From Diabrotica undecimpunctata (lineage: Eukaryota > Arthropoda > Insecta > Coleoptera > Chrysomelidae), in contig NC_092813.1 of the NCBI RefSeq assembly GCF_040954645.1, positions 23,443,235 to 23,507,234 of the forward strand: DNA of 64,000 nucleotides, in the 5' to 3' direction. The position numbers and the translations under genes were made by a program. Shown here in pieces: positions 1 through 12,300 of the stretch. Within the stretch, counting starts at the first letter, position 1, and the number at the start of each line of letters is the position of its first letter. The notes under the pieces are model-generated. The model saw nothing but the letters and a program-made list of their open reading frames with translations, did not search any database and had not been told where the DNA came from.

Positions 1-542
1 CGTAAGATTAAAATAAAATTAACTCGAATATTACTTTTATGTAGAAAATAAATACAATTCCCTCTCATTGCTGTTATTGTAAGGAGTTTAGAAATGAAAT
101 ACGTGGTATTGCCGTTTAAATGTTTTTATTACTTTTGTATTTCTTTGCCTATCTATTTTAAAACAATAATATACTCGATAAAAAAAGTTTCTAATAAATT
201 AGTAGTAAACAAACCCTTTATTTGAATATTTCCGTGTAAATAGTATTGAAAACACGCCCCATGAACTTTATCTAATTATATAATTATTATTACTGCAGAT
301 ATTATTTAAATAAGATGTAAAATTTATAAGAAAATTTTGTAAAAACTTTAAACTATTAAATTAATAAAATATTTTTCATTGACGTTCAGTGTATGGTATT
401 AAAACAAGAATTAGGTAATACTTTGTGATCAGGTTATATTATTTAATATTAAATGGATACAAAATTACAATACTATTAATGTTAATTTAATTACGAGTTA
501 TTTAGTTCGGTTTTTTTGAATATAAATTTTGGATATACACTT

Positions 543-2603
543 TTATCTTAAGCCACGACTTTTACTTAAAACTTTTTTATTTTCTTGTATTAACTGCTCA
601 CATTCTCTTTTCTTTGGAGGTCTCTTAGTTGTAATATGGTCTTTAAAAAATTCAGTTACAAGTTTTTTTTGTTCCATTGTCCAAGGAACTAGTGTCCTTG
701 ATTTCTTTGCCTTATGTTCGGATACGGGAACGGAAGATACAAAACTTTGGGTACTGGTTGATGGAAGAGAATTATCAATTGTAACAGGAACCCGGTCATT
801 TATATCCATATCTGAATCCTCGGAATTTGAATTTAATAAATTTTCATTCAAATTTACTTCAATCTCATCTATGGACTTTCCCTTATATTGGGCACCATTA
901 CCACTTTCCATTAAAAGTAATAACTTTGTAATTTTTGCCGTTTGGTAAATATCGTTGGGCAATCTATACGACTTTTTATGTACCTCCGTTGTGTGGCCCA
1001 TAAACGTCGAAAGTTGTTCCAAATCATTCTCTGTCATGCTAAACACCTGAGTAATCGTGGCTAAATGCTTCCGTAGCCTGGTTGAAGTGATAGCTCGGGG
1101 ATTTTTGACACCGCTCCTTGAAACTATTTTACTCAGAGTTTTATATCCACAAATTGGTGTCTGGTATCCCGGCCTTCCAAAAAGGTAAGGATTATCGTCG
1201 GAAATAAAATTGGACCTGTGTTTTAACATGACATCTATATGATTTTGGACTTCTGGGCTAAACAACACAGGTACTCCTCTACCACGCTTTCCCCTTATAA
1301 CTACTCGCTTAAATTTTTTAACCAAAATTTTTTCGCTGGCTGTTAAAATATTGCCGAACTCTTCATATTTTTGGTCATTACAATTTGTTTCGCTGCATTT
1401 GTAATAAAATAGCGGCATCCTTTCAAGCTCTCCAGGCCTTCGTCTATTCAATATTATTACTTGGCAAAATATTATTTCTACCAACGACGTATATGCTTCT
1501 GAATTTAAATTAGTTGATTGCAATTTTTAAATAGCGGCTACTGCCTTTTCTAATAAATATTTTTTTAGAATATTTAAATCCGACGATAACGGAACAAGTG
1601 TTATCTTATTCCACTTCTTAATACTTAAGTCATTAGCGACCTGACTGCTTATTTCATATCTCCAATGAGATTCAAACAGCTTTATTAGTGTTTTTAAATT
1701 TGCCTCCGCCTCACCGGCTGCTATTGTCGAATAAAATTCTTTTCTTTTGAGGACAAATACGATAGCTATTTCGCAGCATTGTTTAAGGGTCGTAGCAATA
1801 TTCAAGGCAAAAGTTGGGGATTTGAATACTTGGTTCGTTTCGTCGTAATTTGCAACAATTTTGGTGGCTTGCACAAACAGGTCAAAGTTGGCTGGTTGAA
1901 GAGAGTGAAACAAATTTCGAACATTATTGTTCAATTTTTTAATTTCAATTAGTATTTTTGCCAGCTCTCGCATTTTTCTTGATGCAACATTAACGAAATG
2001 TGCTTCCCTATGTACCGATATGTAGCGAGAGCCAAATGCACATATCAGTTCATCCTTTTTGGCTACAAGGGAAACAGAATCTGGTCGCATCCGCGGAAAA
2101 ACCTGATTTCTTAATCGCTCATCAACTTTTGTTTGTTTGGTCAAAAAGTTTTGACCATCGGACTGAGCAGTCTTTGAACTGCTGTTAAGATTTTTTGCAC
2201 AAACTTTTCTGTGTTTCCACAATTGTTTTTTTGAATAAAATCCATAACAATTTGTGCATGGTAAATAATCTTCTTCATTCAAAAGTACCGATGTCTTTTG
2301 TGGTCTTTTGCAGCCTTCAGAATTTATGATGAAATTGCCTTTTTTGCGCAAATTTGCTAAAAGTTCTTTCCTTTCGCGACTTTTCTTTGGTTTAGATAAT
2401 ATGCGCTGGACCTCAATTTCGTCGGGATGGTTTCTCTCGATATGGCGAGAAAACTGTAAAACCATTGTATCACAAAAGTAACAATGGTTCTTAAGACGAA
2501 TGCGCTTTGCTTGGTTCATAGGATGATCTTCCGAAATTTCAGGATACTGGTTTTCGATTTCGGTGTCGAATTCTAAATTTAAATTTTCATTGTTCAATGG
2601 GTC
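543..2603 (-). pseudogene. Crypton-like tyrosine recombinase with N-terminal C2H2 zinc fingers, one in-frame stop
   Basis: This is the last, large exon of a minus-strand gene. It opens at a good acceptor (TTTTTAG before GAC CCA TTG). The first 356 codons carry a C2H2 finger (Cys39, Cys42, His52, His57, counting from the TTG at 2597) and a second C2HC-like finger near residues 112-130. A single TAA at 1527-1529 follows, and the same frame then continues for 326 codons. That second part has tyrosine-recombinase landmarks: Arg in RRRPGEL (about residue 29), LRKH (Arg151, His153), a GH pair at 176-177, His182 and candidate nucleophile Tyr186. The C-terminus (WTMEQKK...FFKDH...KRECEQL) resembles the Myb-like tail of Crypton-derived proteins in fish and invertebrates. 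Such enzymes recombine DNA through a 3'-phosphotyrosine. The normal W/K-rich end appears truncated after SRGLR. Without the TAA it would be one protein of about 680 aa. Readthrough or an assembly error cannot be excluded. Confidence 0.72.
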
Positions 2604-2666
2604 CTAAAAATTTAAATATATTAGTAATTTAACACGAATCAATAAGTAATTTATCTATTAGTTCAC

Positions 2667-3339
2667 CTCTAAGGCAACATCCTCCGATGAACATGAAACT
2701 GCATCGCTCTCAGAAGAGCTACTTTTGGTTGATTCATCCATTCCGAACTCAGGGTCTTTATCTGAATCATAGTATTCAGTACTATCCTAAAAGCAAAAAA
2801 AAACAGAGTAATTAATTTATTTATTATTTTTTATTTTAATAATCTTACGGATACATCTGAAGGTGCAAAATCATAAATAGAAGCAGGCAGCTCAGTAATT
2901 GATGTTTCGGTCGCAGTTTTGCTACATATTTCATTGGTTTCCTAAAACAAAAATAATTTACAAGTCGTTCTGATAAAAACATTGCATTAATTTACCGATT
3001 CATCAGAACTATAATCGGCTACAAGTTTAACAGGCTCACAACTTATGGGGAATGATATTTTTCCTTCAACATTATTTATCTCAGGATTTAAAATTTTAGG
3101 AACAGACGCGCAATTGCTGTCTTTTGCTACCTACAAAGCGACAAATTTTTATTAAAGAATATTAGACTGCCTTAAGATATATAAGTATATACTTCGAGGT
3201 CAACAAATGTGCTTGAGGAAGATTTCAGTCAGCTTTCTAAAATTTACCAAAAATATATTACATATTATAGATCTCGTAAAGGTAAAACATCAACAAACCT
3301 TATGTTCTTTTTTTGGACAATTAGAAGTGAATTGTACAC
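2667..3339 (-). CDS. Upstream short acidic exons of the tyrosine-recombinase gene
   Basis: Three small exons precede the main exon, each starting and ending in phase 0 with GT..AG borders: 2667-2786 (40 codons, Ser/Glu/Asp-rich), 2849-2941 (31 codons) and 2996-3130 (45 codons, ending DYSSDES). Introns are 60-65 bp. Two further candidates, about 3193-3211 (or up to 3236) and 3299-3339, have plausible borders but are less certain, because the longer form of the first contains an in-frame TGA. Lengths that are multiples of three mean each certain exon could be skipped without changing frame. No function can be assigned to the acidic tail. Similar Ser/Asp tails precede zinc fingers in many transposon-derived proteins. 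The true start codon was not found. Confidence 0.6.
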
Positions 3340-4564
3340 CTAAACAAAAATTAATACATGGTGACAAACAAGGCAACAAAAACTGAATAATACAATCGGT
3401 TCTATTTTGGCGAGTTTTGTTTTATTAAAAACCCTACTAGAATAAATTCTGAACTTATATTAAGAAATAGCTACGATTAATTTATACTTTATAAATTATA
3501 CTAAAATGACTGTCTTGTAGCTCGATAAATCAGTTATGTACTTATAAATATAATTCATAATTAGTTTATGATGCCATAATAAAAATAAGCAAAGTTAGTA
3601 ACTCCTTTTAAGTCACCATAAGTGAAATATGTATTTGAAATAAAATTCTTACGTTAAGAAATTTAATTTAAATTAAATACTAAATGATAAATTTGTAACG
3701 CGGAAACTTAATAGTCTAATCACATGTACTATTTATAGTTTCGTTTTATTTCGGAGCTTTGATATAGCCTTCCTAGTCACTAATAAATGGCCTATCGTGC
3801 GTGCGTTACATAGCTTGAGTTGCATTATTGCTTAGGTAATTTTCGGGAAAACCCTGTTCCTAAGATTCAGTACACAGAGCGCTGGTCAAATAAAAACCTT
3901 TTAAGGGTAGAAATATGTAATCTTAATATTTATTACAGTAAGTAGGTAAAATTTTTGAATGACTCAAATTCGTAGCCTGTAAAATATCCGTCAATGAAGA
4001 TTTTTACATACTATTTATATTAAACTCTAATTAAAGAAAGGAATCTATCCAGAAATTGTGTATTGTGTTTCAAAAATGTCTATCTCAAGTAATTGGACCA
4101 ACTATTTTTTTTATTGTGAAAAAGCATATCATAATAATATTTATAAACTTGTTATATATAAATAAGTCTATGTGTTAGATATAATATTTTTGAATTTTCA
4201 CTAATGGAAATGTTCGTTATTTCACATAGTATTATTTTTTAAATTATCTTTTACATGTCAAAAATAATAAATTTTCTTATATCGTTACTACATGTCATTT
4301 TCCTTTATTTAGCAAAAATTATTTCGATACGTTGTGTAATTGTTTAAAGTCTGATCAAATAATATATAGGTTTCTATTATTTCTATAGCTGCTTTTTTAA
4401 TATATGGCCACTTAGTTACTTTCAAATAGTTTATTAAATAACTTAATATATATTTCGGCTTCTTAAGTTAACTTCAGAAGTATAATAAGGAGCTTAGCTA
4501 AACAAGTTAATATTCCAAATAATATCCAATCCAAAATAATATACAGCCACAACAAAAGAGAAAA
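3340..4564. other. AT-rich stretch without a recognisable gene
   Basis: I see no coding region on either strand. This would be upstream of the minus-strand recombinase gene and could hold its promoter and first exon. Around 3730-3900 the sequence is less AT-biased than its surroundings, but no specific promoter element can be supported. Confidence 0.5.
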
Positions 4565-5210
4565 ACAAATAGTGCGGGGAGGGGTATTTTTTATTTACAT
4601 CAAAGGGCAGGTAGACAACTTTAAAGTGGCGACGAAAATAAGGCAATACAATTCATTCATAAGGGGTTTCCCTTGTCTAATGGCTTTATGGCTTTCAAAG
4701 GTTTTTAAAAGATCTAGTTTTAAGCCGTTATTGACCATATGTATCACTTTTAAATTGTCTATGGAAAATGGTGTGTTTGTTTTTGAACATAAGTTTCGCT
4801 ACGTTATAATTTGTTTTATGTAACCGCAAAGAATTTAAATGTTCCTTAAATCTAAATTCAAAGTTACGTACGGTTTTCGCGATATAAACAAATAGTGTGG
4901 GGAGGGGTATTCTTATTTACATCAAAGGGCAGGTAGACAACTTTAAAGTGGCGACGAAAATAAGGCAATACAATTCATTCATAATGGGTTTCCCTTGTCT
5001 AATTGCTTTATGGCTTTCAAAGGTTTTTAAAAGATCTAGTTTTAAGCCGTTATTGACCATATGTATCACTTTTAAATTGTCTATGGAAAATGGTGTGTGT
5101 GTTTTTGAACATATGTTTCGCTACGTTATAATTTGTTTTATGTAACCGCAAAGAATTTAAATGCTCCTTAAATCTAAATTCAAAGTTACGTACGGTTTTC
5201 GCGATATATA
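4565..5210 (-). repeat. Tandem duplication (two 324 bp units) of a PLE GIY-YIG fragment
   Basis: Units 4565-4888 and 4889-5210 are nearly identical and lie head to tail. The plus-strand reading frames of about 80 codons in each unit are shadows. On the minus strand each unit begins with a conceptual VYIAKTVRNFEFRFKEHL, which matches the YIG-K-T-R..R..EH stretch of the GIY-YIG endonuclease of Penelope-like elements, and then decays into stops. These are therefore two copies of a dead PLE endonuclease piece, duplicated after or during insertion. Confidence 0.6.
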
Positions 5211-7518
<2,308 letters not shown>

Positions 7519-7590
<72 letters not shown>

Positions 7591-7597
7591 TATATAT
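7519..7597. repeat. (TA)n microsatellite bordering a PLE terminal-repeat array
   Basis: About 70 bp of alternating TA, ending in GATATATAT directly at the outer edge of the inverted repeat that follows. Confidence 0.95.
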
Positions 7598-7661
7598 GGC
7601 CAAATGTATGGCCTAGGAGGACAAATTCGTTAAACTTCCCGTGCTCGAATCGGTATCAATA

Positions 7662-7706
7662 AAGTGTTATGATCATTTCGGCCCATCCCAGCCTCATCAG
7701 ACACTT
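7662..7706 (-). ncRNA. Hammerhead ribozyme, left-arm copy
   Basis: Read on the minus strand, the 45 nt form AAGUGU / CUGAUGA / GGC-8 nt loop-GCC / GAAA / U-GAUC-A / UA / ACACUU. AAGUGU pairs perfectly with ACACUU as stem I. CUGAUGA and GAAA are the invariant core. Stem III is the minimal one-pair, tetraloop form, and AUA is the NUH cleavage triplet. It differs from the right-arm copy by one loop base. The short stem III is typical of retroelement hammerheads, which may work as dimers in tandem transcripts. Confidence 0.8.
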
Positions 7707-8137
7707 GGGCTGATACAAATTCAAACTCGGAAAGTCCAAAGAATGTCTCCTAAAACTTTACTACAACAGTAGTTAGCTTACAAAGGCGCCACCTGCTTTG
7801 GCGGCCGTGAACGAAAACGATATGATAATATCGTTTTCTGTATCCTCTGTGCTATGCGAAATGTGTGAAAGATAAAATCTTTTATCCTCCTATTTGTATA
7901 ATTGGTCCTCCTAGGCCATATATTTGGCCATTTAATTTAATAAAGCGATAGCGGCTTTCGCTAAAAGATTTTATCTTTTACACATTTTGCATAGCAGAGA
8001 ATACAGCAAACGATATTATCATATCGTTTTCGTTCACGGCCGCCAAAGCAGGTGGCGCCTTTGTAAGCTAACTACTGTTGTAGTAAAGTTTTAGGAGACA
8101 TTCTTTGGACTTTCTGAGTTTGAATTTGTATCAGCCC

Positions 8138-8182
8138 AAGTGTCTGATGAGGCTGGGATAGGCCGAAATGATCATAACACTT
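8138..8182 (+). ncRNA. Hammerhead ribozyme, right-arm copy
   Basis: Stem I is 8138-8143 with 8177-8182 (AAGUGU:ACACUU). The core CUGAUGA is 8144-8150. Stem II is GGC 8151-8153 with GCC 8162-8164, and GAAA is 8165-8168. Stem III is U8169-A8174 around GAUC. The predicted self-cleavage is after A8176 of the AUA triplet. All core positions required for type I hammerheads are present. Its orientation is opposite to the left-arm copy, so a transcript across both would contain one sense and one antisense ribozyme able to pair with each other. Confidence 0.82.
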
Positions 8183-8299
8183 TATTGATACCGATTCGAG
8201 CACGGGAAGTTTAACGAATTTGTCCTCCTAGGCCATATATTTGGCCATTTAATTTAATAAAGCGATAGTGGCTTTTGCTAAAAGATTTTATCTTTTACA

Positions 8300-8960
8300 T
8301 TACTTAGTGTTCGGGTAAGAACCGCGTTGAGAATTTATTACTCGACGTTTCAGCACCCATTTTGGAGCCATTATCAAGAGTGATACGGTTCGGTTCGAGT
8401 TCGAGGTCTCAATCTGCCTACTCCCCTCACTCGAGACGTACCAGTATCGTGTTCTGTATTGCAAGAACTGTCTCTCGGCACTGAGGTCTCAATCTGCCTA
8501 CTCCTCAGTGTCGAGTGACAACCGGTCTTACCCTGTGTGGCTGCTTTTATACTGGCTGTATGCGCGTGAACGGTATGCGCTGACGTGGTCTGAACTGACG
8601 TGACCTGAGCGGTGTGGGCGGAGGTCGCTGAAGCAGGGGTCGCCATGTTGCCGGCAATCGTTTTGCGTCATCGCGCGTGTTCAAGCTGTTAGGCCGTTTT
8701 TCGATTTCGATAGCTTCACGAATGATTCTCGATTTTAAGGAGCAGATGGGAGCGATGGTTTTTGCTTTTTCGAAATCTATTTTGTGGCCTGTTTGAATAT
8801 GATGTTGGGCTAGGGCTGAAGTAGTATCGAAATGTTTGACAGATATAGAATGTTCGTAAATACGGTTATGGATTCGTCGGTTTGTCTGTACGATGTATGT
8901 ACGCGTAACAGGTGTAACACCCACGCCAACAACGTGACAAGACAGTGGACTTGAGGTCAA
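8300..8960 (-). pseudogene. 3' end of a Penelope-like element (GIY-YIG domain and 3' region)
   Basis: On the minus strand the frame 8960-8547 encodes TYIVQTNRRI, then ALAQHHIQTGHKIDFEKAK, IIREAIEIEK, and LPATWRPLL near its end. These are the hallmark C-terminal blocks of PLE proteins: a GIY-YIG nicking endonuclease (here YIV in place of YIG), then the conserved REAIEIEK and LPxTWxPLL segments. The N-terminal GVYxIxC part is degraded and the reverse transcriptase is absent, so the copy is 5' truncated. Downstream to 8300 lies its 3' region, including a TGATAATGG...GAAACGTCGAG phrase that looks like a decayed form of the PLE terminal motif. Confidence 0.75.
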
Positions 8961-8989
8961 AATATGACAGAACAGCAGGGCAAAATACC

Positions 8990-9963
8990 AACCTCTAGTG
9001 CAATAGAGCGGTACATTTGAAGAATATGATAAATTTGGGTGACAACTTGTTATTAAAAAGTCAAAAATGAAAGAAAAAGGTGGTTAAGATCTCCATTTTC
9101 CCCCCAGAGATTGGTTTAGAAAACCAATGAACAAAGCAAGCGAGGTCAATCCAAAATATCACATATTATAATATCTTCATTGTGACTGGTTAGCCAGCCA
9201 ACAGGTGAAGATTGATTCAACTTCCACAGTCCAAGGTTCATAGCATCTGGAACTGTGAATGTCCGTCTTTGTGATTGGAAAAAATCTTAGTAATGCAGGC
9301 ACTAAAAAGTTAATAAAAAAATCTAGATAAACCTCACCATCAGCTGTGCCCTCAAAAAAATAAGGACCAATAATTTTATTGTTAATGATACCAGCCCAAA
9401 TGTTAATTTTTTTTAGGATATTGCGTGAATCTCACACACCAAGTGAGGATTTTCTCTGAGTTTGTTAACCATTCCGTTTAAATGAAACGTCGCTTCATCA
9501 GAAAAAATTATTTTGTTTATGAACTGCAAATCTGCGTTCAGTCTGTCCATCATCATTTCACAGAATTCACGCCTTCTATCGGGATCATCTTTATTTAACT
9601 CCTTAACCAACTGAACTTTGTAATGGTGGTATTTTTCTTTATGCAAAACTCTCAAAATAGATGATTTACTTACATCATTGACGGAGGCCAGCTTTCGAGT
9701 TCCCTAGAAGTACATCTAACTTTTTTCATTAGTAAATTTAACATTTCTACCTGGTTTTTCAATATTTTTTACTGTCCAGTGTGACGAAACTTCTTTTCAA
9801 TTTTCCTAACTGTAGACTGCGAAACTTGTTTACCATATTGATTATTAAACATTTCACAAACCTCCTTTTGAGTTCTTGTTTTATTACCAAAACCAATCAT
9901 AATTAAAATGTCTATTCTTTGAGTCTCGGATAAATGGGCCATAATTAAATTTAATACGCGCAC
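8990..9963 (-). pseudogene. mariner/IS630-type transposase relic
   Basis: The N-terminal part (9963-9769) is a helix-turn-helix region, LSETQRIDILIMIGFGNKTRT..EVCEMF, typical of insect mariner-like transposases with a DUF4817-type N-terminus. After stops near 9710 it resumes as VNDVSKSSIL, HKEKYHHYKVQLVKELN and IIFSDEATF, where the first catalytic Asp is in SDEATF. Further segments near 9400-9000 (INIWAGIINNKIIGPYFFEG; LTTFFFHF) are recognisable but frameshifted, and the second and third catalytic residues cannot be placed. These enzymes cut and paste at TA. The copy is dead and its terminal repeats were not found. Confidence 0.75.
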
Positions 9964-10115
9964 AAATATTATACTGCCGTCTTTTAGTACCTTTAAATAC
10001 CTAAATGACAGCAGCCTACTAGATTCATATCAATTGTTTATTTGGCTTTTTGACTAATATTTTATTATCTTCAAAGTTTTTTATCTAATATTTAGCAGAA
10101 CAAATACGAAAATGC

Positions 10116-10298
10116 ATGATTATTTCTAAAGTATATTTTAATAGACCCGGTAATATTGATGATTTAAAAGTTAGGATAACGATAGAAACTAACAAAATAA
10201 CCCCCGAGGTTATACAAAATGTTGTACGAGAATTCCAAAATCGCCTCGGTTATTGTCAAGAAGTGAATAATGGTGGTCAAGTTGAACATTTAATTTAA
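10116..10298 (+). pseudogene. C-terminal fragment of a mariner-type transposase
   Basis: PGNIDDLKVRITIETNKITP followed by EVIQNVVREFQNRLGYCQEVNNG is the standard C-terminal end of mariner-like transposases of the type just upstream. It lies on the opposite strand, so it belongs to a second copy or to an inverted piece. Nothing of the catalytic core precedes it. Confidence 0.75.
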
Positions 10299-10924
10299 TT
10301 GTAAAAATTAATTGTCTCAGTTATGATTGTACAAACTCAAAAAACTTTATATTGCTGAACTGAGGACTAAAATCCCTTTCTAACAAGGCGCCACATGACC
10401 CCCTTTTTTATTTAAAATTTTCGAGGGGTTGCTTATAATTCAGAGGAGGTGCTGGAAGGGGACGATATTTTCATACTGTAAATTGTCAATTTAAGAATAA
10501 AAATCGACCTGTTTCAGGCTTTTTCAGATAGTACATAATAACGCTAAAAATGAATTTATTCCATATATATGGACCGCATGGTAGTTACAGTTCGTTCGCT
10601 GTATCTTTGCGCATGTATGAAATTATTCACGAAGTATTTTTAAATTTTGTCTCATTTCTACTCACAGAATATAAAATGTTGATTTGACTTCGAGCGTTCA
10701 ACGAAGCAACACCTAATTACCTTAGTCGCACCTAGTTTTTGTGGTTTTGTTTAAAAACATTGAAAGCTAAAAGTGTAGTAAAGTGTAAATTATTGACAAA
10801 TAATTATTTATTGTTGATACTTTTGGTCATTAACTGTAAGTAATTTAATTTATTTAATTACATCGAGTTATTATCAATGATTTCGTATTGGTGCGAGGAC
10901 CGTACTCAGGTTCCGTAGATCAAC
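10299..10924 (+). other. Leader of the first I-clade LINE (probable) and unassigned sequence
   Basis: No coding region. From about 10590 the sequence leads into ORF1 of the LINE and probably is its 5' untranslated region. Its last part (AAGTGTAGTAAAGTG near 10773, then CTGTAAG) recurs in the leader of the second I-clade LINE near 19450-19495, which supports this reading. The exact 5' end is not visible. Confidence 0.5.
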
Positions 10925-12294
10925 ATGAACCAAGCTTCATCATCAAATGTTTTTTCATAACAAGAAACCCCCAAAAATGATACTACTGCACCAGTTATAT
11001 TCAACAGTTTTAAATGAACCTACCAACATATTTTCTTCCAAAAAACAAGCAATTGTAATAAATACAGTTCCAAATTTAAAAATCGAGGATTACCTGAATG
11101 CTGTAGCCAACTTATTTGACCCCAAAAATATACTTGAAATATCCAGAATTGTTAATGATCGTATATGCATCTACTTCAACTGAAAATATTGTTCAAAAAT
11201 TTTTGGAAACAGACAATGGGATAATAATAGTAAACCAACATCGTATCCAATCTAGAAAACTAATTACTCCAAACGAAAAACTAATTATTTCTAATGTATC
11301 TCCTTCTATACCACATACCGTAATAGAAAATGAACTCAAAAAGATAGGAATCTATCAAATAACACCAATAGATTTTTTACGGATCGGAACATCAAATCCT
11401 AGTTTTAGACATGTCATTAGTTTTTGAAGTTTTACATATATAGCCACTACAAATCTTGAAAATATCCCTCATTCAATACTAATTAACCATGATAAATCGA
11501 ACTATCGAATATTTCTGTCACTAGAAAAACAAACATGCTTTATTTGTAAACAAACTGATCATTTAGGATCTCGATGCCCAAATCATAATAATCAATCCAC
11601 CGATCACAATACAACACACATTTCTCAATCACAATGTGACCAGACTGTTATTTCACAACAAAATACAACTCAAACTACAGTACATTCTCCCGTACTTACC
11701 AAACAAATCAGTAATCCACAACCTACTGAAACCGTCGCTTCACCCACATCAAAAAACTCTACCTCTTTCGATAACTCCCAAACAATGGAGACGGTACCGG
11801 ATAAAATAAATAGTAATGCTTCTGAACCTGGTAAAATAAATAAAACTATAAATGAAACTCAAACAGAAGCATAAACACCTAAAAGAAATGCTTGTGATAT
11901 AACAAATTCTCCTGAACCGGAGGGTGGAAATCCTTTTAAAAAACCCAATAAAAAACACAAGAGAACAAAAACAGACATCCAAACCCACCATAACTTATCT
12001 GAAGATCTTATTAACTGTACAGTTGATTTTTTCCAAAATAAGTCAAACAGTAGCTGTTTAAGTCAAGAAGAGATAATAGATTTACTTGAAAACACCCATG
12101 GAGCTGCAGATCCGCTTAGTATTGCTAAAACATACACGGAAGATATCGAAGGGTTAATAGATCTTCTAAAAAAACTTCACCCAGTGCTATCACAAAGATA
12201 CTTGAAAATACGATGTACAAGACTAAGGAAGAAACTTTGTAAACTACAGGATGACTATTCCTCTACAGATTGCAGTGATACACCTATTAATTAA
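10925..12294 (+). pseudogene. I-clade LINE copy 1, ORF1 (gag-like, CCHC)
   Basis: A gag-like nucleic-acid-binding protein broken by several frameshifts and stops (near 10960, 11030, 11180, 11427 and 11871). Recognisable parts are an N-terminal KKQAIVINTVPNLKIEDYL block shared with copy 2, a zinc knuckle CFICKQTDHLGSRC (C-x2-C-x4-H-x4-C) near 11535, a Thr/Gln/Asn-rich linker, and a basic end LRKKLCKLQDD. ORF1 proteins of I-type elements coat the RNA for reverse transcription. The frame ends at TAA 12292-12294, just before ORF2. Confidence 0.75.
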
Positions 12295-12300
12295 AAATTC

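Larger units (their letters stand above)
7597..8300. repeat. Inverted plus direct array of a PLE-type long terminal unit
   Basis: The left arm (7597 to about 7886) is the reverse complement of a right arm (about 7964-8247). Both arms end outside in TGGCCAAAT.TATGGCC next to CTAGGAGGAC. The spacer holds a further copy of the outer edge (CCTCCTAGGCCATATATTTG at about 7910), and the same sequence recurs at 8223-8300. The right half therefore reads as one direct unit of about 311 bp (7908-8219) plus the start of a second. Each full unit contains a hammerhead ribozyme. Inverted and tandem terminal units with hammerheads are known for Penelope-like elements, which supports a PLE origin. No protein is encoded here. 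Confidence 0.75.

Noticed and set aside
4572..5145. Two similar plus-strand proteins of 82-83 residues as a duplicated gene family
   Set aside because: They are antisense shadows of PLE endonuclease fragments; the minus strand has the recognisable motif.
8345..8390. Hammerhead in the other PLE 3' end (CTTGATAATGG...GCTGAAACG)
   Set aside because: The core bases are altered and stem II does not pair well.
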